A model generated the notes under the pieces. It was not told where the DNA came from. It did no database searches and was given only the letters and a program-made list of their open reading frames with translations. Of a stretch of DNA of 5,408 nucleotides, positions 1 through 3,905 are shown in pieces. This stretch comes from Aquamicrobium sp. GTDB taxonomy: Bacteria; Pseudomonadota; Alphaproteobacteria; Rhizobiales; Rhizobiaceae. Position 1 is the first letter of the stretch, and every line of letters begins with the position of its first letter. A program made the position numbers and the translations under genes. Location: positions 1-5,408 of the forward strand of contig JACZJD010000113.1 in assembly GCA_014860725.1 (NCBI GenBank), given 5' to 3'.

Positions 1-1
1 C

Positions 2-139
2 TTCTGGCTCGAGCTCTACAGCGGCAGCACGCCGGCGCTCCTCAACGGCATCGCCCTCGAACGCGCGATGCACGCGGCGCTGAAGCCGGCCGGGCGGCGG
101 GTGAAGAAGAACTACAGGCGGCTGAAGAACGGCGGCTGA
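2..139 (+). CDS. C-terminal fragment of an unidentified protein (5' truncated by window edge)
   Basis: An open frame enters from the left edge and ends at TGA 137-139, giving 45 visible residues that begin FWLELYSGST and end VKKNYRRLKNGG. The tail is strongly basic (RR, KK, RR, K over the last 15 residues) and follows an alanine/leucine-rich, probably helical stretch. No catalytic motif is visible. That it is a real gene end is supported by the intrinsic terminator starting about 20 bases after the stop on the same strand. The basic ending of the form ALKPxxRRVxxNxRRL faintly recalls small phasin-like or so-called antifreeze proteins of rhizobia, but this is memory of a pattern and not an identification. 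It is convergent with mmsB. Function unknown from this fragment. Confidence 0.7.
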   Translation, partial: FWLELYSGSTPALLNGIALERAMHAALKPAGRRVKKNYRRLKNGG

Positions 140-159
140 GCGCCTTGCAGGCGACAGGG

Positions 160-200
160 AGGCGTTCGCCCTGCCGGGCGGGGGCCGCCTTTCGTTTTTT
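160..200 (+). terminator. Rho-independent terminator of the left-edge gene
   Basis: A two-part stem lies 20 bases downstream of the TGA at 137-139. The outer arms AGGCG (160-164) and CGCCT (186-190) enclose inner arms CGCCC (167-171) and GGGCG (176-180), with a TGCC loop. The T-rich run TTCGTTTTTT (191-200) follows directly. The outer arm could also pair with CGCCT at 141-145, and that segment can fold locally with AGGCG 149-153, so alternative folds exist just after the stop codon. Stem plus U-tract in the gene's direction make this a convincing terminator. Confidence 0.85.
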
Positions 201-215
201 CCGGGCTGCAAACAG

Positions 216-255
216 CAAGATCCGCGCTCTCCAGGCGGGGAGAGGCGCGGTCTTG
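216..255. repeat. 16-bp bulged inverted repeat (stable hairpin)
   Basis: CAAGA (216-220) pairs with TCTTG (251-255), CCGCGC (222-227) with GCGCGG (245-250), and TCTCC (228-232) with GGAGA (239-243). The loop is AGGCGG (233-238). The only defects are single-base bulges at T221 and G244. Sixteen base pairs in 40 bases is well beyond chance. No T-run follows on either strand, so it is not an ordinary intrinsic terminator. Role unknown: repeat element, transcript 3'-end stabiliser, or part of a structured RNA. Confidence 0.75.
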
Positions 256-273
256 CCACAAGATACGCATGGC

Positions 274-361
274 GTTTCGCGACTACTCGATACGCTTGCG
301 AAACTGACGGCTCCGGTACGCGAGACCTGATCCGGAGCGGTGGGCGGCTGCGTTTGCCGCC
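274..361. repeat. Series of three further inverted repeats
   Basis: Three separate stems follow the 216-255 hairpin. GTTTCGCGA (274-282) pairs with TTGCGAAAC (296-304), 9 bp with one G-T, loop of 13. GCTCCGG (310-316) pairs with CCGGAGC (332-338), 7 bp, loop of 15. GGCGGC (343-348) pairs with GCCGCC (356-361), 6 bp, loop of 7. The short ones could each occur by chance in GC-rich DNA. Their end-to-end order after a 16-bp stem is what makes the region notable. No gene, promoter or U-tract was recognised with them. Confidence 0.5.
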
Positions 362-468
362 TCGCGATCCGTTCTACAGCGACATCGTTACCGGGCGGTT
401 ATCGAGAGCTTAAGCAATTCTGAATCGGGCGTTTTTTTTGGCCGGCCGGGCAGGTCGTCGCGACCCCG

Positions 469-1350
469 TCACGCCTTGCCGCGCAGGAAGCGGACGATGC
501 CGGAAAAGTCCGTGCCGCCGTTGCCCGCCGCCTCGAACAGCGCATAGAGCTGGGCCGCTTCCGCGCCGAGCGGGGTCACGGCGCCCGCGCCTTGCGCGGC
601 CTCCTGCGCCAGCTTCAGGTCCTTCAGCATCAGGCTGGCGGCGAAGCCGGGCTGGTAGTCGCGGTTGGCGGGGGAGTTGGGCACCGGCCCCGGCACCGGG
701 CAGTAGGTGGTGAGCGACCAGCACTGGCCCGAGGAGGTCGACGCGACGTCGAACAGCGCCTGATGCGACAGGCCGAGCTTCTCGGCCAGCACGAAGGCCT
801 CGCTGACGCCGATCATCGAGATGCCGAGGATCATGTTGTTGCAGATCTTGGCGGCCTGTCCCGCGCCGGCGTCGCCGCAATGGACGATCTTGCCGGCCAT
901 CGGCTGGAGCAGCGGCTCGGCCCTGGCGAAGGCGTCCTCCGCGCCGCCGGCCATGAAGGTCAGCGTGCCGGCCGCAGCGCCGCCGACGCCGCCCGAGACC
1001 GGCGCGTCGACCGACAGCATGCCCGCGTCGGTGGCGATGGCATGGGCCTTGCGGGCGGATTCGACGTCGATGGTGGAGGAATCGATGAACAGCGTGCCCT
1101 TCCTCGCCGCCGGCACGATGTCGGCATAGACGGCAAGCACGTGCTTGCCGGCCGGCAGCATGGTGACGACCGCGTCGGCGTCGCGCACGGCCTCGGCGGC
1201 GCTCGCCGCGATCTCCAGCCCGTTCCCCCGCGCCGTCCCGAGGTTCTGCGGCACCAGGTCGAAGCCGCGCACCGTGTGCCCGGCCTTGACCAGATTGGCG
1301 GCCATGGGGTTGCCCATGTTGCCGAGGCCGATGAATGCGATGGTGGTCAT
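469..1350 (-). CDS. mmsB: 3-hydroxyisobutyrate dehydrogenase (MmsB)
   Basis: A 293-residue NAD-dependent cytosolic enzyme that oxidises 3-hydroxyisobutyrate to methylmalonate semialdehyde in valine breakdown. The N-terminal Rossmann fold carries GLGNMG (8-13), with D31 ending the second strand, as expected for NAD preference. The substrate-binding signature DAPVSGGVGGAAAG spans 115-128, and the catalytic lysine is K168 in GxGQxxKxxNN (162-172). The C-terminal helical domain has the specific MmsB pattern SSGQCW followed by a YCPVPGPVP and SPANRDY stretch, which separates it from tartronate semialdehyde or glyoxylate reductases of the same superfamily. Length is normal and the protein looks intact. 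The start is supported by GGAGGA five bases upstream of the ATG. It lies downstream of the acyl-CoA dehydrogenase gene, 138 bp away, across the heptad inverted repeat. No convincing terminator follows. Confidence 0.96.
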   Translation of the reverse strand: MTTIAFIGLGNMGNPMAANLVKAGHTVRGFDLVPQNLGTARGNGLEIAASAAEAVRDADAVVTMLPAGKHVLAVYADIVPAARKGTLFIDSSTIDVESARKAHAIATDAGMLSVDAPVSGGVGGAAAGTLTFMAGGAEDAFARAEPLLQPMAGKIVHCGDAGAGQAAKICNNMILGISMIGVSEAFVLAEKLGLSHQALFDVASTSSGQCWSLTTYCPVPGPVPNSPANRDYQPGFAASLMLKDLKLAQEAAQGAGAVTPLGAEAAQLYALFEAAGNGGTDFSGIVRFLRGKA

Positions 1351-1366
1351 GTTCTCCTCCAGAGAA
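1351..1366 (-). promoter_or_regulatory. mmsB ribosome binding site, partly in a small hairpin
   Basis: On the minus strand GGAGGAGAAC directly precedes the mmsB ATG, a near-ideal Shine-Dalgarno. The bases TTCTC and GAGAA (1362-1366 and 1352-1356 in plus coordinates) can pair around a five-base loop, TGGAG, so the core GGAG sits in the loop of a weak 5-bp hairpin. This fixes the mmsB start. Whether the fold matters for translation is unknown. Confidence 0.7.
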
Positions 1367-1370
1367 AACA

Positions 1371-1489
1371 GGGAATAGTGAGTAGGGAATAGTGAGTAGT
1401 GCAGAAATCCTTGGAAGGGTGAGCTGAGAAAATTGTCTGCGACAATCTGCTCGCTATTCTCTACTCACTATTCCCTACTCACTCTCTCT
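1371..1489. repeat. Heptad-repeat inverted repeat element between the acyl-CoA dehydrogenase gene and mmsB
   Basis: The left arm is two perfect tandem copies of the 14-mer GGGAATAGTGAGTA (1371-1384, 1385-1398), each itself two related heptads, consensus GKGARTA. On the opposite strand the right arm reads GTGAGTA, GGGAATA, GTGAGTA, GAGAATA, GCGAGCA in unbroken 7-base register (1482 down to 1448). Bases 1377-1399 and 1461-1483 are perfectly complementary over 23 bp. Inside is a second hairpin, ATTGTC (1432-1437) with GACAAT (1441-1446), loop TGC, flanked by GAGC 1421-1424 and GCTC 1449-1452. The element starts at the dehydrogenase stop codon and ends about 20 bases before the mmsB start, filling the operon gap. 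It is lower in GC than its surroundings. The structure is read directly; origin (dispersed repeat) and function (mRNA processing, stability or attenuation) are inference. Confidence 0.85.
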
Positions 1490-2658
1490 CATCTGCCGAT
1501 CAGATGCCGCGCCACGATCAGCCGCATGATCTCGTTGGTGCCTTCGAGGATCTGGTGGACGCGCAGATCCCGCACCAGCTTCTCGATGCCGTATTCGTGC
1601 AGGTAGCCGTAGCCGCCGTGGATCTGCAGCGCCTCGTTGGCGATGTCGAAGCAGGTGTCGGTGACGAAGCGCTTGGCCATGGCCGACCACTTGCCGGCGT
1701 CGTGCGCCTTGCGGTCGAGCTTGGAGGCGGCGGCGTAGAGCATCACGCGCGAGGCCTGCAGCTCGATCTCCATGTCGGCGAGCTTGAACTGGAGCGCCTG
1801 GAAGCGGTCGATGGTCTGGCCGAAGGCCACGCGCTCGCCGGCATAGGCGAGCGCCTTGTCGAGCGCGGCCTGGGCGCCGCCGAGCGAGCAGGCGGCGATG
1901 TTGAGCCGGCCGCCGTCGAGCCCGGCCATGGCGATGCGGAAGCCCGAACCCTCGCCGGAAAGCAGGTTCTCGGCCGGCACCTTGCAGTCCTCGAAGATCA
2001 CCTGCCGGGTGGGCTGCATGTGCCAGCCCATCTTGCTCTCCGACGGGCCGAACTTCAGGCCGGGGGCGTCCTTCGGCACGACCAGAGTGGAGATGCCCTT
2101 GGGGCCGTCCTCGCCGGTGCGGGCCATGACGACGTAGACGTCGGAATCGCCGGCGCCGGAGATGAACTGCTTGGTGCCGTTGAGCACGTAGTCGCTGCCG
2201 TTGCCGCCGGAGCGCGCCGCCCTCGTCTTGAGCGCGGCGGCGTCCGAGCCGGAGCCGGGCTCCGTCAGGCAGTAGCTCGCCAGCCATTCGAGCGAGGTGA
2301 GCTTCGGCAGGAAGCGGTGGCGCTGCTCCTCCGAGCCGAAGGTGTCGATCATCCACGCGGACATGTTGTGGATGGAGATCATCGAGGAGAAGCCGGGGCA
2401 GGCGGCGGCCAGCGCCTCGAAGATCAGCACCGCGTCGAGCCGCCCGAGGCCCGAACCGCCGACGTCGTCCCGGATGTAGATGCCGCCGAAGCCGAGCGGG
2501 CCGGTCTCGCGGATCACGTCGAGGGGAAAGCTGCGCGCCTTGTCCCATTCGAGCGCGAAGGGCGCGACGCGCTCGGCGGCGAAGGCGGCCGTCATTTCCT
2601 GGATGGCGCGCTGGTCCTCGTTCAGCTCGAACTGCGCGGCAGGGATCGCGGCGTCCAT
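1489..2658 (-). CDS. Acyl-CoA dehydrogenase, isobutyryl-CoA dehydrogenase type
   Basis: A 389-residue FAD flavoenzyme of the acyl-CoA dehydrogenase family, expected to oxidise isobutyryl-CoA to methacrylyl-CoA and pass electrons to ETF. The N-terminal helical domain (about 10-125) leads into the FAD/substrate motif YCLTEPGSGSDAAALKT (129-145) and the beta domain. The C-terminal helical domain contains IANEALQIHGGYGY and ends RVHQILEGTNEIMR, with E372 the likely catalytic base, closely matching the ACAD8 type. Pairing with mmsB supports valine catabolism over other short branched-chain substrates, though 2-methylbutyryl-CoA activity cannot be excluded. The ATG at 2658 is chosen because GGAGG lies five bases upstream and the protein then begins FELNEDQRAIQ at residue 10, as is usual. 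The frame stays open 39 codons further upstream, but that stretch has no family similarity. The heptad element begins at its stop codon. Confidence 0.93.
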   Translation of the reverse strand: MDAAIPAAQFELNEDQRAIQEMTAAFAAERVAPFALEWDKARSFPLDVIRETGPLGFGGIYIRDDVGGSGLGRLDAVLIFEALAAACPGFSSMISIHNMSAWMIDTFGSEEQRHRFLPKLTSLEWLASYCLTEPGSGSDAAALKTRAARSGGNGSDYVLNGTKQFISGAGDSDVYVVMARTGEDGPKGISTLVVPKDAPGLKFGPSESKMGWHMQPTRQVIFEDCKVPAENLLSGEGSGFRIAMAGLDGGRLNIAACSLGGAQAALDKALAYAGERVAFGQTIDRFQALQFKLADMEIELQASRVMLYAAASKLDRKAHDAGKWSAMAKRFVTDTCFDIANEALQIHGGYGYLHEYGIEKLVRDLRVHQILEGTNEIMRLIVARHLIGR

Positions 2659-2673
2659 AACATCCTCCCCGAT

Positions 2674-2686
2674 GTCCGTGACGGAC
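2674..2686. promoter_or_regulatory. Candidate operator palindrome in the acyl-CoA dehydrogenase leader
   Basis: GTCCGTGACGGAC is a perfect 6-1-6 palindrome ending four bases before the Shine-Dalgarno run of the dehydrogenase gene. With a single-base centre it suits a DNA-binding dimer better than an RNA hairpin. The same CGTGACG core recurs at 2776-2782 within the palindrome ACGTGACGT. The regulator is unknown; branched-chain degradation genes in proteobacteria are often under MerR-type LiuR or TetR-type regulators, but I cannot match this to a known site. Confidence 0.35.
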
Positions 2687-2708
2687 CATGCTTGTATGTT
2701 GTCGGCGC

Positions 2709-2736
2709 AGTCTATTCCTTTGCCTTGCCCATGCAA
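2709..2736 (-). promoter_or_regulatory. Weak candidate sigma-70 promoter for the acyl-CoA dehydrogenase-mmsB pair
   Basis: On the minus strand TTGCAT (2736-2731) and TAGACT (2714-2709) are separated by 16 bases, a loose match to the -35 and -10 boxes. A promoter is expected here because the gene group upstream ends in a terminator at 2816-2858 and the next gene starts at 2658. The exact boxes are uncertain, and an overlapping alternative pair (TTGTTG with GAATAG) is about equally good. Confidence 0.25.
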
Positions 2737-2746
2737 CAAGCCGGCC

Positions 2747-2763
2747 TGCACAGGCGTTGTGCA
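2747..2763. promoter_or_regulatory. 17-bp palindrome upstream of the candidate promoter
   Basis: TGCACA (2747-2752), spacer GGCGT, TGTGCA (2758-2763): a perfect 6-5-6 inverted repeat lying 90-105 bp upstream of the dehydrogenase start codon and just upstream of the candidate -35 box. The size and symmetry fit a dimeric regulator's operator. No T-run follows, so it is not a terminator. It matches no regulator that I can name. Confidence 0.4.
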
Positions 2764-2815
2764 CGGATGAAACAACGTGACGTGCGGCAGGTCGATAGCG
2801 GAAGGGCGCTGCGCA

Positions 2816-2858
2816 GAAAAAGATAGGGCCGGCGCGGCTCCTGCCGCCGCGCCGGCCC
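2816..2858 (-). terminator. Strong Rho-independent terminator downstream of the small membrane protein gene
   Basis: GGGCCGGCGCGGC (2826-2838) and GCCGCGCCGGCCC (2846-2858) form a perfect 13-bp, all-GC stem with a seven-base loop. On the minus strand the stem is followed by TATCTTTTTCTG, a clear U-tract. It lies 28 bases past the stop codon of the 57-residue protein gene and separates the transporter-side genes from the acyl-CoA dehydrogenase-mmsB pair. Confidence 0.95.
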
Positions 2859-2886
2859 GGTTGTCGGAACAGGACCGGATGCGTCG

Positions 2887-3060
2887 CTACATGCCCTTGA
2901 ACAGGCTGCCGGCTGCGAGGACGATCCACGCGACGAGGGCGATCCAGAACGCCCAGGCCGCCGCAGCGGCGCCGAGTACCGACAGATAGGCAAGCAAAGC
3001 GACAATAGCGAGGACGACGGAGATCAGAAACACGATCTGTGTAGGCGCATTCAGATTCAT
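2887..3060 (-). CDS. Small two-helix inner-membrane protein of unknown function
   Basis: A 57-residue protein beginning MNLNAPTQ. Two hydrophobic helices are visible, about residues 9-29 and 33-53, joined by an alanine-rich turn; the second contains three tryptophans (W36, W39, W45). A short charged end (FKGM) follows. There is no cleavable signal peptide and no enzymatic motif. The ATG at 3060 is chosen because AAGGAG lies six bases upstream. An in-frame ATG further upstream would add 20 mostly hydrophilic codons and would leave that Shine-Dalgarno inside the gene. The strong ribosome binding site and dedicated terminator argue for a real gene. It resembles short hypothetical membrane proteins I recall from rhizobial genomes; no function is known to me. 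It follows the TSUP gene by 86 bp without a visible terminator between them. Confidence 0.8.
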   Translation of the reverse strand: MNLNAPTQIVFLISVVLAIVALLAYLSVLGAAAAAWAFWIALVAWIVLAAGSLFKGM

Positions 3061-3146
3061 GGCTTTCTCCTTGGGCCAAGTGATTCCGTGCGGCTCCACT
3101 TTACCCGATCGGGGTTTCATTGGCAGCGGTTCTTGCCGCGGCCGCG

Positions 3147-3902
3147 TCAGTCGATCAGCAGGCGGATGGCGAGCACGACGCAGGTGACTACCAGCAGCGG
3201 CTTGATGAGTCGGGCGCCGTTCTTCATGGCCAGCCGCGCGCCGAACCGGGCGCCGAGGAACTGTGCTGCGCCCATCACCAGCCCGACCTTCCACGACACG
3301 ACGCCGACGGCGGAGAAGAAGATCAGGCTGCCGAGATTGGACGAGAAGTTGAGCAGCTTGGTGTGGGCGGTGGCCTTGAGCACGCCGTAGCCGGCGAGCG
3401 TGACGAAGGCGAGCATGAAGAACGAGCCGGTGCCCGGCCCGAAGATGCCGTCGTAGAAGCCGATCACCGGCACCACGGTGACGCCGAACAGGAACGGCGA
3501 CAGGCGGCGGGCGCGGTCGACGTCGCCCATGTCGGGCTTGAAGGCGAAATAGAGCGCGATGACGACCAGCATCGGCGGCAGCGCCGCGCGCAGCCACTCG
3601 CCGGGCAGGATCGTCGCCAGCACCGCGCCGGCAATGGAGCCGAGGAAGGCGAGCGCCGCCGAGGGAAGCTGGTGCCTGACGTTCACCAGCCCGGCCGAGG
3701 CATAGGCGTAGGTGGCCGAACCGGAGCCGAACACGCTTTGCAGCTTGTTGGTGCCGAGCGCCTCGACCGGCGTCAGCCCGGCGAGCAGCAGAGCCGGCAC
3801 GGTGATCAGCCCGCCGCCGCCGGCGATGGAATCGATGAAGCCGGCGACGAAGCCCGCCAGCGCCAGAAGCAGGAGGATGTCGACGGTGACTTCCGTGAGC
3901 AT
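3147..3902 (-). CDS. TSUP-family (TauE/SafE, YfcA-like) membrane transporter
   Basis: A 251-residue polytopic inner-membrane protein of the TSUP family (formerly DUF81), whose members are linked to export or import of sulfite, sulfoacetate and other small organosulfur or C2 anions; the substrate here is not determinable. The internal duplication typical of the family is clear. The first half carries GFIDSIAGGGGLITVPALLL (21-40) and GTNKLQ (50-55). The second half carries GFYDGIFGPGTGSFFM (148-163) and KLLNFSSNLGSL (182-193). Seven or eight hydrophobic segments are visible, with a polar stretch around 122-135 between the halves. The glycine-rich motif and TNKLQ are closest to the YfcA branch. 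The length is normal. The start codon is only three bases after the ABC ATPase stop (TAG-CCG-ATG), implying translational coupling; the CAGGG just upstream is a modest ribosome binding site. No terminator follows before the small membrane protein gene. Confidence 0.92.
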   Translation of the reverse strand: MLTEVTVDILLLLALAGFVAGFIDSIAGGGGLITVPALLLAGLTPVEALGTNKLQSVFGSGSATYAYASAGLVNVRHQLPSAALAFLGSIAGAVLATILPGEWLRAALPPMLVVIALYFAFKPDMGDVDRARRLSPFLFGVTVVPVIGFYDGIFGPGTGSFFMLAFVTLAGYGVLKATAHTKLLNFSSNLGSLIFFSAVGVVSWKVGLVMGAAQFLGARFGARLAMKNGARLIKPLLVVTCVVLAIRLLID

Positions 3903-3905
3903 CGG

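Larger units (their letters stand above)
201..468. other. Gene-free convergent intergenic region rich in inverted repeats
   Basis: About 270 bp between the left-edge gene's terminator and the mmsB stop codon carry no supportable gene. The region contains four consecutive inverted repeats (216-255, 274-304, 310-338, 343-361), a direct repeat GATACGC at 262-268 and 289-295, the palindrome GCTTAAGC at 408-415, an eight-T run at 432-439, the palindrome GGCCGGCC at 440-447, and a small hairpin GGTCG/CGACC at 453-465. The last would lie just past the mmsB stop on the minus strand but has no U-tract after it on that strand. A 61-codon frame at 145-330 runs through the terminator and hairpins and is not believed to be coding. 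Confidence 0.75.

Noticed and set aside
145..330. 61-codon open frame on the plus strand after the left-edge gene
   Set aside because: It starts at a TTG without a ribosome binding site and runs through the terminator and the 16-bp hairpin. Its arginine-rich composition is typical of a chance frame in GC-rich DNA.
592..1392. 266-codon frame antisense to mmsB
   Set aside because: Shadow frame with biased G/A/R/H/D composition and no motif. It lies opposite an intact, fully recognisable MmsB.
1371..1489. CRISPR array or insertion-sequence end
   Set aside because: The repeats are 7/14-base units without spacers, and the inverted arms are separated by only about 60 bases with no transposase or target duplication.
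2659..2775. Longer start for the acyl-CoA dehydrogenase (39 extra codons)
   Set aside because: The extension has no similarity to the family N-terminus, contains the palindromes and candidate promoter, and lacks a good ribosome site. The ATG at 2658 has GGAGG at ideal spacing.
1504..2826. 440-codon frame antisense to the acyl-CoA dehydrogenase gene
   Set aside because: Its low-complexity composition (repeated G, A, V, H, E, L) mirrors the codon pattern of the gene on the other strand. No family motif is visible, and it covers a well-identified enzyme.
1475..3079. 534-codon minus-strand frame overlapping the acyl-CoA dehydrogenase gene and the small membrane protein gene
   Set aside because: It reads through the 13-bp terminator and is arginine-rich with no recognisable domain. 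It is an out-of-frame shadow of real genes.
3104..3113. CCCGATCGGG palindrome between the TSUP gene and the small membrane protein gene
   Set aside because: A 10-bp palindrome of this composition is expected often in high-GC DNA, and it has neither loop nor T-run. It is too weak to call an operator or terminator.
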